From DASZTV01 sp035548055 (GTDB lineage: Bacteria > Actinomycetota > Actinomycetes > JAFAQI01), in NCBI GenBank assembly GCA_035548055.1, contig DASZTL010000011.1, forward strand, positions 1 through 51,121: a stretch of DNA of 51,121 nt, in the 5' to 3' direction. Shown one piece after another: positions 25,363 through 33,058 of the stretch. The translations under genes and the position numbers were made by a program. The notes beneath the pieces are model-generated. The model saw only the letters and a list, made by a program, of their open reading frames with translations. It ran no database searches and was not told where the DNA came from. How positions within the stretch are numbered: position 1 is the first letter of the stretch; the number at the start of each line of letters is the position of its first letter.

Positions 25363-28310
25363 GCGCGACGACGATCGCGCAGGCCCGACGGTTGCTCCAG
25401 CGGCCGGCCAACCGGGTCGGCGCGCAGGCGCTCGCCACCGCCGCGGTCATCGCGTTGGCGGCATTCATTGCCGCGCAGTCGGGATTCGGGACACCGCTGC
25501 CGTACGTCGTGCTCGGCGCGATCACCGGCATGACCTACGGCCTGCTCGCGGTCGGCTTGGTGCTCATCTATCGGACGAACCGGATCATCAACTTCGCCCA
25601 CGGCCAGATCGGTGCGTTCGGCTCGGCGTTGTTCGGTCTCGGTACCGTGTCGTGGGGCGTGCCGTACTGGGTGGCCTTCCCGCTGGCACTTCTCCTCGCG
25701 GCGACGACCGGAGCCGTGGCCGAAGCGGGGGTCGTACGCCGACTGCGCAAGGCGCCGCGGTTGATGAGCATCGTCGCGACCCTGGGTGTCGGCCAGTTCC
25801 TCGTGGTGTTCGCCCTGGTGATCAACTCCCAGGCGACTGCGGGATCGCTGTTCCCACAGCCACCTGGCCTGCCGACGTTCACCATCGGCGCGTTGCGGAT
25901 CACCCCGGCGTACACGGGGATGCTCGTGCTCTGCCCGCTGTCCGTGGTGCTGATTGCGTGCTTCCTCAAGTTCAGCAAGTACGGCCTTGCGATGCGGGCG
26001 GCCGCGGCCAACCCGGAGGCCGCGCGCATGGCGGGCGTGTTCGCGGGTCGGATGTCCTCACTCGCCTGGGCCATCGCCGGGACGTTGTCAGCGCTGACCG
26101 CCATCCTCACCGCCCCGACACAGGGCTTCCTGGCCGGTGACAGCTTCGGACCCGAGCTGCTGCTCCGTGCGATGACCGGAGCGGTCGTCGCGCGCATGAG
26201 CAACCTGCCGCAGGCTTTCATGACCGGGATCGGGCTCGGCGTCATCGAACAGGTGCTGCTGTTCCACTACCCGCAGTCGAACCTGGTCGAGATGGTGCTG
26301 TTCGTCATCATCCTCGGCACCTTGCTGCTGCAGCGGCAGCGAGGCGGAAGGGATGAGGAGAAGGGCTCGTGGGCCGCGGTCCAGGCGTGGCGACCCGTGC
26401 CGGAGCAGCTGCGTCGCATCTGGCTTGTGCGCAACCTCGGTCTCATGGTCGGGATCGTCGCGCTGATCGCGGCGGGGCTGCTGCCGCTGGTGATCAACAA
26501 CGAGCACTCAGTGGTCGTCACCGAGATCATCGGGACGTCCATCATCGGGCTGTCGATCGGCATTCTCACCGGCTTGGGCGGGCAGCTGACGCTCGGTCAG
26601 GTCGCGATCGCGTCCATCGGCGCCGTGGTGTCGTTCCAGGTGTCCCGAGCAAGCGGGGACTTCCCGCTCGCGCTCATCTACGCCGGGCTCGTGTCCGGCG
26701 CCGTCTCGGTCCTCATCGGTCTGCCGTCGTTGCGGATCCGTGGGCTGATGCTCACCGTCACCACCCTGTCGTTCGCGCTGGCGACTCCGGCGTGGCTGCT
26801 GCCGCAGTCCTGGATGTTGGGCAGCGGGAAGAATCCGGGCCGACCGATCGTGTTCGGTCACGCGCTCGACACCGGACGCCTCTACTACCCGTTCGCCTTC
26901 GGGCTGTTGCTTGTCGCGTTGGTGCTCGCCCGCAACGTTCGGCGCAGTGGATTCGGACGGCTGCTCGTCGCGATCCGCGACAACGAGGACAACGCGCGTG
27001 CCTTCACCGTGCGGGCAAGCCTCGTCAAGGTGCAGGGGTATGTCGTGGCGGGCTTCCTCGCCGGCATCGGCGGGGCGGTCTACGCCCACGCGATCGCGAG
27101 CGTCGACGGGGCTGCCTTCAGCGCGCAGGCGAGCATCGATGTCGTCGCGATGACCGTGATCGGTGGCGTCTCAATCCTCGCCGGCCCGATCCTCGGGGCT
27201 CTCTACGTGCTGGGCATCCCGGCCTTCGTCCCGCTCGACACCGCAGGGCTCGCCGCCACCAAGCTGGGCGCGTTGCTGCTCATCCTGTATCTGCCCGGGG
27301 GTCTCGCGCAGCTACTGCTCCCACTGCGCGACCGCACCGTGAGGTGGCTCGGCCGCCGAAACGGTCTGGACGTGGAGGCCATCTACGCCGATGACCCCGC
27401 CGACGCCGACGATGCGCCCTCGGTGACAGCCGTGCCGGCCCAGCGGCCAGCAGTGCTCGACGATGCTCTTCGCCAGGCGCCGGTTGCGGGCCGGAAGCTG
27501 CTGGAGGCTCGGAACCTGCGCAAGCGGTTCGGTGGCGTGGTCGCAGTCGACGACGTGTCGTTCGTCGTGCGCGCCGGCGAGACCGTCGGCTTGATCGGTC
27601 CGAACGGCGCCGGCAAGACCACGACGTTCGAGCTGCTCGGCGGCTTCACTCGACCCGACTCGGGTCGAGTGCTCTTCGACAAGCGCGACGTGAGCGCCCT
27701 CGGTCCGGAGGACCGGGCCAAGCTCGGCATGATCCGCTCCTTCCAGGACGCGGCGCTGTTCCCGACGATGACGGTGACCGAGTCGGTGATGCTCGCGCTC
27801 GAGCGGACACAGCCGACGTCCTTCTTCCGGTCCGTCGCCGGCTGGTCCTTCGGCGAGCGTACGAAGGAGCGGCAGGCGCGCGAGATCGTCAGCTTCATGG
27901 GGCTCGACCGATACCGCGACAAGCAGACCCAGGAGCTGTCGACCGGGACCAGGCGGATCACAGAGATCGCTTGCCTCATGGCATTGCAACCGACGCTCCT
28001 GCTGCTTGACGAGCCGTCCTCCGGCGTTGCCCAACGTGAGACCGAAGCGCTGGGAGCCCTGCTGGCCGAGCTGAAGCGGCAGCTGGATCTGACGCTCGTC
28101 GTCATCGAGCATGACATCCCGCTGATCATGGGCATCTCGGACCGGATCATCGCGATGGCGGACGGCAAGGTCATCTCGCACGGAACACCGGACGCGGTGC
28201 GCAACGACCCGGTCGTCGTGGAGTCCTACCTCGGCGGCAGCCTCACGGCGATCGAGCGCTCCGGGCCGGCGGCGCCGCGGCGGCGCAAGTCGGCGACGGT
28301 GAGCGCATGA
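25359..28310 (+). CDS. LivH-LivM-LivG triple fusion: two ABC permease domains plus ATPase
   Basis: 983 residues. Residues 1 to about 325 are a LivH-like permease (LLAVGLVLIYRTNRIINFAHGQ). Residues 350-660 are a LivM-like permease (ILTGLGGQLTLGQVAIASIGA, GFGRLLVAIRDNEDNARAF). Residues 705-983 are a LivG-like ATPase: Walker A GPNGAGKTT near 748, Walker B LLLLDEPSSG near 882, and H-loop VVIEHD. The signature motif is LSTGTRRITEI instead of LSGGQ. The usual partners are branched-chain amino acid importers, but related systems take up other carboxylates and amides. With the LivF half of the previous gene it makes a complete importer. Confidence 0.92.
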   Translation: MSATTIAQARRLLQRPANRVGAQALATAAVIALAAFIAAQSGFGTPLPYVVLGAITGMTYGLLAVGLVLIYRTNRIINFAHGQIGAFGSALFGLGTVSWGVPYWVAFPLALLLAATTGAVAEAGVVRRLRKAPRLMSIVATLGVGQFLVVFALVINSQATAGSLFPQPPGLPTFTIGALRITPAYTGMLVLCPLSVVLIACFLKFSKYGLAMRAAAANPEAARMAGVFAGRMSSLAWAIAGTLSALTAILTAPTQGFLAGDSFGPELLLRAMTGAVVARMSNLPQAFMTGIGLGVIEQVLLFHYPQSNLVEMVLFVIILGTLLLQRQRGGRDEEKGSWAAVQAWRPVPEQLRRIWLVRNLGLMVGIVALIAAGLLPLVINNEHSVVVTEIIGTSIIGLSIGILTGLGGQLTLGQVAIASIGAVVSFQVSRASGDFPLALIYAGLVSGAVSVLIGLPSLRIRGLMLTVTTLSFALATPAWLLPQSWMLGSGKNPGRPIVFGHALDTGRLYYPFAFGLLLVALVLARNVRRSGFGRLLVAIRDNEDNARAFTVRASLVKVQGYVVAGFLAGIGGAVYAHAIASVDGAAFSAQASIDVVAMTVIGGVSILAGPILGALYVLGIPAFVPLDTAGLAATKLGALLLILYLPGGLAQLLLPLRDRTVRWLGRRNGLDVEAIYADDPADADDAPSVTAVPAQRPAVLDDALRQAPVAGRKLLEARNLRKRFGGVVAVDDVSFVVRAGETVGLIGPNGAGKTTTFELLGGFTRPDSGRVLFDKRDVSALGPEDRAKLGMIRSFQDAALFPTMTVTESVMLALERTQPTSFFRSVAGWSFGERTKERQAREIVSFMGLDRYRDKQTQELSTGTRRITEIACLMALQPTLLLLDEPSSGVAQRETEALGALLAELKRQLDLTLVVIEHDIPLIMGISDRIIAMADGKVISHGTPDAVRNDPVVVESYLGGSLTAIERSGPAAPRRRKSATVSA

Positions 28311-29308
28311 GGTCGCCTCGTCGGCTCGGGATCTTCGCAGTCTCCGCGCTGGGCGGCCTGCTTGCTGTCGGTACGGCGGCAGCGGACACCGGCGCCGGGC
28401 CCGACCCGACGACGCACACCGTCGTCGTCCATGACGACACCGAGGCCTGGTACCAAGTCCTGCCGGTCGGGATCTGCAGTACGCCGATCGGCTGCCCGCC
28501 GCCGTTGCCGCTGCCGGTTCCGGGGCCGTCGACGATCTATCCGGAAGGGACGCTGCACGTCGGCGCCGCTCTCGGTGTCGAGATCTCACGGACCTACCTC
28601 CGGCCAGCGCTCTACTCACTGCCGACCGACGCGACGGTCACTGCCGCAACAGCAACCGTCCCGATCGATCCCGATCTGAAGGCCGGAACGATCAACCTGG
28701 ACGGCGCTCACATCGTTGCCTGCCTGGTGACCGCGCCGGTCATCAACGGGATCCAAGGAGCCCTCGAGGATCCACCTCCGATCAACTGCAGGTTCAGCAG
28801 CAAGGCCGTCCTGGCCAAGAAGCGCGACGCGTTCACGATCGATCTGGCTCCGTTCCTCGCTGCATGGCGAGGCGGGAAGCCCAACTACGGCTTTGCTCTC
28901 ACGCCGTCGGACAAGCTCGGAACGTTGGGGATCTGGCAGGTCGCGCTGAATGGGCAGGCCGTGGCCGGTGCCCCGCATGTGAGCTATCGACTGACCTACA
29001 CCCAGCCTGGAACGGACATCGGCACAACGGTCACCGTGCCGCCCACAGCTCCGCCGTCGCCCCCCGAGGTCGTCATCCCGCCTCCGCCGCCACCCGTCGT
29101 CGTCGTCTCGCAGTATCCGGTTGCACCACCCGTGGTCGCACAGCCGCAGCAGCCCGTTGCCCTCGCGCGGTCGACTGGCTACAAGTACTCCGCCGTGTTC
29201 CTGGTTCCGCTCGTCTTCCTGTTCGCCCTGGTCTTTTTGGGCCGCACCTTCACTCGTGACGCCACGCCGCTCAACGCCGGTGCCGGCGCAGCCAAGAGGA
29301 GACACTGA
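28307..29308 (+). CDS. Secreted, membrane-anchored surface protein with Pro-rich stalk
   Basis: 333 residues: a signal peptide (MRSPRRLGIFAVSALGGLLAVGTAAA), a beta-rich domain of about 200 residues, a Pro/Val-rich stalk near 240-285 (PPSPPEVVIPPPPPPVVVV), a transmembrane helix near 293-312 (AVFLVPLVFLFALVFLG) and a basic tail. SRTYLRPALYSLPTDATVTAATATV and the later KPNYGFALTP recall DNRLRE-type cell-surface domains; this is tentative. The topology predicts an extracellular domain held away from the membrane by the stalk. It is coupled by ATGA to the transporter gene. No catalytic motif is seen. Confidence 0.8.
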   Translation: MRSPRRLGIFAVSALGGLLAVGTAAADTGAGPDPTTHTVVVHDDTEAWYQVLPVGICSTPIGCPPPLPLPVPGPSTIYPEGTLHVGAALGVEISRTYLRPALYSLPTDATVTAATATVPIDPDLKAGTINLDGAHIVACLVTAPVINGIQGALEDPPPINCRFSSKAVLAKKRDAFTIDLAPFLAAWRGGKPNYGFALTPSDKLGTLGIWQVALNGQAVAGAPHVSYRLTYTQPGTDIGTTVTVPPTAPPSPPEVVIPPPPPPVVVVSQYPVAPPVVAQPQQPVALARSTGYKYSAVFLVPLVFLFALVFLGRTFTRDATPLNAGAGAAKRRH

Positions 29309-29694
29309 TGACCGTGCTCACTCCGTCCGCCCGCTCCGGTGAGGGCGCTTCCTTCGAGGAGCTCGACGGCGGACCCCGCCGTACCCGGTTCAGCTGGCTG
29401 GCGCCGTCGTCGTTCGTCCCCACGTACGTCGGGCTCCTCGTCGCCGCGATCGGCTTCGGCCTGCTCGTGCTGACGTGGTCGAAGGTGGCGGGCGAGGACA
29501 ACGTCGCGTTCCAGATGCCGTATGTGGTGTCCGGGGGAATGACGGGCCTTGGTCTGATCATCGGTGGCTTCGTGCTGGTGAACATCTCGGCGAAGCGGCA
29601 GGATGCCGCCGAGCGCACCCGGCAGCTCGACCAGCTTCGTGAGGCGCTCGACGACCTCCGCATCACACTGCGCGATCTCGACGACAAGTCGTGA
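29308..29694 (+). CDS. Two-helix membrane protein with C-terminal coiled coil (paralogue 1)
   Basis: 128 residues. Two transmembrane helices (YVGLLVAAIGFGLLVLTWSKV and GGMTGLGLIIGGFVLV) are joined by a short segment containing FQMPYVVSGGM. The C-terminal 40 residues (QDAAERTRQLDQLREALDDLR) have heptad-like charge spacing and probably form a coiled coil. There is no known family. The ATG shares one base with the previous stop (TGATG). The next gene repeats this design, and both probably attach to the transporter or surface protein. Confidence 0.78.
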   Translation: MTVLTPSARSGEGASFEELDGGPRRTRFSWLAPSSFVPTYVGLLVAAIGFGLLVLTWSKVAGEDNVAFQMPYVVSGGMTGLGLIIGGFVLVNISAKRQDAAERTRQLDQLREALDDLRITLRDLDDKS

Positions 29695-30074
29695 GGACCG
29701 GCTGGCGCGATCCTTGGGTGCGAGCCGCCGTCATCCTCGCGATGTTCGTGGTGGCCGGTTTCGTCGTGATCGGTCTTGCCTGGTCGGGATCGGCCGCCCG
29801 TGGGTACGCCATCTACCAACTGCCCTGGGTGGTATCCGGCGGCATGGTCGGGATCGCGCTGGTCGGACTCGGAATCGGCTTGCTCGACCTTCACATCTGG
29901 CGGCGACAGGCGGCGCTGCGACGGGCCGCTCTCGGCGAGGTCGTTCGCGACACCAGCGAGCTGACCGACGCGATCGCGGCGCGAGTGCTCGCCCACCGCG
30001 CCGTTGCAGCGAAGGCCGCGAAGAAGCCCGCCAAGCGGCCCGCGAAGACGTCGCCGTCCCGCCGTCGTACGTGA
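29691..30074 (+). CDS. Two-helix membrane protein with Lys/Ala-rich tail (paralogue 2)
   Basis: 127 residues. Two transmembrane helices flank YQLPWVVSGGMVG, matching FQMPYVVSGGMTG in the preceding protein, so the two are tandem paralogues. A charged helix (WRRQAALRRAALGEVVRDTSEL) follows. The tail (AAKAAKKPAKRPAKTSPSRRRT) is Lys/Ala/Pro-rich, like histone-H1-type low-complexity regions, and might bind polyanions or anionic lipid. The GTG start overlaps the previous stop. The function is unknown. Confidence 0.78.
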   Translation: MRTGWRDPWVRAAVILAMFVVAGFVVIGLAWSGSAARGYAIYQLPWVVSGGMVGIALVGLGIGLLDLHIWRRQAALRRAALGEVVRDTSELTDAIAARVLAHRAVAAKAAKKPAKRPAKTSPSRRRT

Positions 30075-31408
30075 CCTCCGCGACCGCAACGGAGATCGCG
30101 GCGGTGGTTCGTGCCGGCACCGTTCGCCCGGTTGACGTGCTCTCGGCGCAACTCGAACGCATCGCGGCGATCGATAGCCAGGTCGGCGCGTTCCAGCTGC
30201 TTCGGGCCGATGACGCGCTGCGGGAGGCCGAGGCGCTGGAGTCGCGCGCCGACCTCGGCGAGCTGCCGCTCGCCGGCGTTCCGGTCGCGATCAAGGACGT
30301 GCTCGCTGTGCGCGGTACGCCGACCCGGGTCGGATCCGTTGCGACCTCTGACGCTGCGGCCGACCACGACCACGAGATCGTGCGCCGGCTGCGCGGCGCG
30401 GGTGCGATCGTCGTCGGCAAGACGCGGGTACCCGAGCTGTGCATCTGGGCGTGGACGGACAGCGCGTACGGCGTCACGCGCAGCCCGTGGGCCCTGACTC
30501 GTACGGCGGGCGGCTCGTCGGGTGGGAGTGCGGCGGCGGTAGCCGCCGGCATGGTGCCGATCGCGCACGGCAGTGATGGCGGTGGCTCGATTCGCATTCC
30601 CGCGGCCTGCTGCGGACTGTTCGGCATCAAGCCGGGGGAGGGCGTCGTACCGGGATCGGAGACCGGTAGCGACTGGTTCGGCCTTTCGGCGCACGGACCG
30701 CTCGCCACGACGGTCGACGATGCCGCCACGACGCTCGCGGTGATGGCGAATCGCCGTGACTTGCTGGTCCCGATGGCGGTCGAGGCGCCGCTTCGGGTGG
30801 CGGTCTCGACCCGGGTGCCGTTCGGCAAGGGAACCGCGGACTCGGAGTACATCGCTGCTGCGACGCGGACGGCGGAGGTGCTGACCTCGCTCGGTCACGA
30901 CGTGCGGGAGGTCGACCCGCCGTACGACCGGAACCTGTCGATGACGGCCGGGGCGCGGGCGATAGCCGGAATCGCCGAAGCGGGTGACGGCTTGCCGAGG
31001 CGGAAGCTCGAGCCGCGGTCGCGGCCCTACCTGCGGATCGGCAACGTCATCCGGCGCGGCGGCTGGCTGCGCGACGAGGGCCGGCGTCGATGGCAGCAGG
31101 CGACCGCTTCGTTCTTCACCGACGTCGACATCCTGGTGACCCCGACGCTTGCGCGGCTCCCGGTGGCGGCGGAGGACTGGTGGACGCGGTCGTTTCGCCG
31201 CAACGTCGCCGCCGCGACGTTCGCCCCGTTCACCCAGCCGTGGAACGTCGCGGGCTATCCCGCTGCGGCGGTGCCGGCGGGCGTCCACTCGGCTGGCTTG
31301 CCGCTCTCGGTGCAGCTGGTCGCGCCGACCGGGGGAGAGCCGCTGCTGCTCGCCGTCGCGCGGCAGCTCGAGACGGCTGCCCCGTGGCCTCGCCACGCCC
31401 CGCTTTGA
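30071..31408 (+). CDS. Amidase-signature family amidohydrolase
   Basis: A 445-residue amidase-signature enzyme with a Ser-cisSer-Lys triad. The Lys is in VAIKDVLAVRGTPTRVGS, and the two serines are in AGGSSGGSAAAVAAGM and HGSDGGGSIRIPAACCGLFG. It hydrolyses amide bonds such as carboxamides or N-acyl compounds. The GTG at 30071 overlaps the preceding stop (GTGA) and closes the seven-gene transport operon, which suggests that the imported compound, or a product of it, carries an amide. No signal peptide is seen, so it is cytosolic. Confidence 0.92.
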   Translation: MTSATATEIAAVVRAGTVRPVDVLSAQLERIAAIDSQVGAFQLLRADDALREAEALESRADLGELPLAGVPVAIKDVLAVRGTPTRVGSVATSDAAADHDHEIVRRLRGAGAIVVGKTRVPELCIWAWTDSAYGVTRSPWALTRTAGGSSGGSAAAVAAGMVPIAHGSDGGGSIRIPAACCGLFGIKPGEGVVPGSETGSDWFGLSAHGPLATTVDDAATTLAVMANRRDLLVPMAVEAPLRVAVSTRVPFGKGTADSEYIAAATRTAEVLTSLGHDVREVDPPYDRNLSMTAGARAIAGIAEAGDGLPRRKLEPRSRPYLRIGNVIRRGGWLRDEGRRRWQQATASFFTDVDILVTPTLARLPVAAEDWWTRSFRRNVAAATFAPFTQPWNVAGYPAAAVPAGVHSAGLPLSVQLVAPTGGEPLLLAVARQLETAAPWPRHAPL

Positions 31409-31422
31409 GCGCCCGATCGGTG

Positions 31423-31493
31423 AAGCAATGTGGCATTGCCCACGTGATTTCAGCGAAATCGGCGTGATTTGGCCATGCAATGCCACATTGCTT
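31423..31493. terminator. Long inverted repeat between convergent genes
   Basis: Perfect 17-bp arms (AAGCAATGTGGCATTGC at 31423-31439 and its complement at 31477-31493) are separated by 37 bp. The spacer holds a second hairpin, GATTTC-AGC-GAAATC (31446-31460), and the 8-bp direct repeat CGTGATTT. It lies 14 bp after the amidase stop and 37 bp before the convergent ligase stop, as expected of a two-way terminator. It is clearly A/T-richer than the genome. Confidence 0.65.
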
Positions 31494-31530
31494 AGGCGCA
31501 GCGTGAGGTGTGGCCGGCGCGACGCGATTG

Positions 31531-33051
31531 CTAGTTGACGCGGCGGCCGTGGCCTTCCCAGTACGGTTCGCGCACTTCGCGCTTGAGCACCTTGCCGGAC
31601 GCGTTGCGCGGGAGCGCGTCGACGAAGTCCACTGACGTCGGGCACTTGTAGTGCGCGAGCCGGTCTCGGGTGAAGCCGATCAGCTCGGTCGGGTCGACGT
31701 CATGGCCGGGTGCGCGGACCACAACTGCTTTCACGGTCTCGCCCCATCGCTCATCCGGTACGCCGATGACGGCGACATCGGCGACGGCCGGGTGCTCGCG
31801 CAGCAGCCGCTCGACCTCGGCGGGATAGACGTTCTCGCCGCCGGACACGACCATGTCCTTCACGCGATCGTGGAGGAACAGGTAGCCGTCTTCATCGAGA
31901 TACCCGGCGTCGCCGGTTCGCAGCCACCCGTCCGCGACGAGCACCTCGTCGCTCGCCTCGGGATCTCTCCAGTAGCCGCTCATGATCGAGCCGGACCGCA
32001 GCCAGACCTCGCCGACCGCGCCGGTCGCGACATCGCTGGCGGTGTCGGGATCGACGACGCGCAGCTCGACGCCCGTCGCCGGCTTGCCGACAGACCGCAG
32101 CAGCCGTGAGTCCCGCGCGTGGTCGTCGGGCTCGAGCACGGTTCCGAGACCCGTCGACTCGGTCAGCCCGTACAGCTGCATGAAGTCGCATCCCAAGACG
32201 TCGAGGCCCCGGGCGAGAAGGTCCGGCGAGATCGGGGACCCGCCATAGACCAGCCGCTGCAGGCTGGAGAAGTCGGTGGCTGTTGCATCCGGGTGCGTGA
32301 GCACCATCTGCAAGACGGCCGGGACCAGCAGCGCGTGGCTGACCCGATCGTTGGCGACAGCGTCGAGCACCCGGGCAGGCTCAGGGTCGCGGAGCAGGAC
32401 GACGTGACCGCCGTGGAACAGGCAGACGAACGCCCAGCTCGTCCCCGACATGTGGAACAGCGGCATGCAGGCGAGGGCGATGGTGTCCTTTCTCATGCCC
32501 CATGCGGCTCCGAGCGCGGCGGCGCGGCAAAGGCTGGCGTGTGAGAGGAGCACCCCCTTGGGCAAGCCCGTCGTGCCCGACGTGTACATCTGCAACGCGA
32601 TCTCGGCGCCGCCTGGCTCCGCCGCGGGGTCCGCCGTCGGCTGAGCGGCGAGCCAGTCGGCGTAGTCCTGGTCGAGGTCGATGACCGTCGGCCCGGTGGC
32701 GACCTCGGCGAGAAGCCCGGTCAGCTCCGCGCCGACGAAGACGACCGACGCGCCGGAGTTGGCGAGGACGTACGCCACCTCGTCGGGAGCGAGCCGCCAG
32801 TTGATCGGAAGGTACGTCGCCCCGAGCTTCGCGGCGCCGAACATGACCTCGAAGTGCTCGAGCCGGTTGCGATCGAGGATCGCAACTCGATCGCCGGACC
32901 GTACGCCCGCGGCTGCCAGGCCATTCGCGAGCTGGTTCGAGCGCGCGTCGAGGTCGGAGTACGAGCGGACGTCGCCGTTGAACGTGATCGCGGGCAAGCC
33001 GGGATGAAGCGTCGCCCGACTTCTCAGGACGTCTGCTGTCGACGCGAACAT
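31531..33051 (-). CDS. Acyl-CoA synthetase (FadD13-like)
   Basis: A 506-residue ANL ligase: MYTSGTTGLPKGVLLSHASL near residue 150, QLYGLTESTGLG near 300, GWLRTGDAGYLDEDGYLFLHDRVKDMVVSGGENVYPAEVE (hinge) near 390, and NASGKVLKREVREPYW with the catalytic Lys near the end. The layout matches fatty- and aryl-acid ligases of the FadD13 type. The ATG at 33051 starts MFASTADVLRSRA and lies 7 bp after the upstream FadE; a longer frame to 33255 is out of character. It forms a two-gene operon with that FadE. Confidence 0.92.
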   Translation of the reverse strand: MFASTADVLRSRATLHPGLPAITFNGDVRSYSDLDARSNQLANGLAAAGVRSGDRVAILDRNRLEHFEVMFGAAKLGATYLPINWRLAPDEVAYVLANSGASVVFVGAELTGLLAEVATGPTVIDLDQDYADWLAAQPTADPAAEPGGAEIALQMYTSGTTGLPKGVLLSHASLCRAAALGAAWGMRKDTIALACMPLFHMSGTSWAFVCLFHGGHVVLLRDPEPARVLDAVANDRVSHALLVPAVLQMVLTHPDATATDFSSLQRLVYGGSPISPDLLARGLDVLGCDFMQLYGLTESTGLGTVLEPDDHARDSRLLRSVGKPATGVELRVVDPDTASDVATGAVGEVWLRSGSIMSGYWRDPEASDEVLVADGWLRTGDAGYLDEDGYLFLHDRVKDMVVSGGENVYPAEVERLLREHPAVADVAVIGVPDERWGETVKAVVVRAPGHDVDPTELIGFTRDRLAHYKCPTSVDFVDALPRNASGKVLKREVREPYWEGHGRRVN

Positions 33052-33058
33052 CGGCGGC

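Noticed and set aside
27647..27671. A 25-bp near-perfect palindrome (12-bp arms, one central base) inside the LivG-type ATPase coding sequence
   Set aside because: It encodes conserved residues TRPDSGRV with ordinary high-GC codons, so coincidence of codon choice is the simplest explanation; it has no promoter context.
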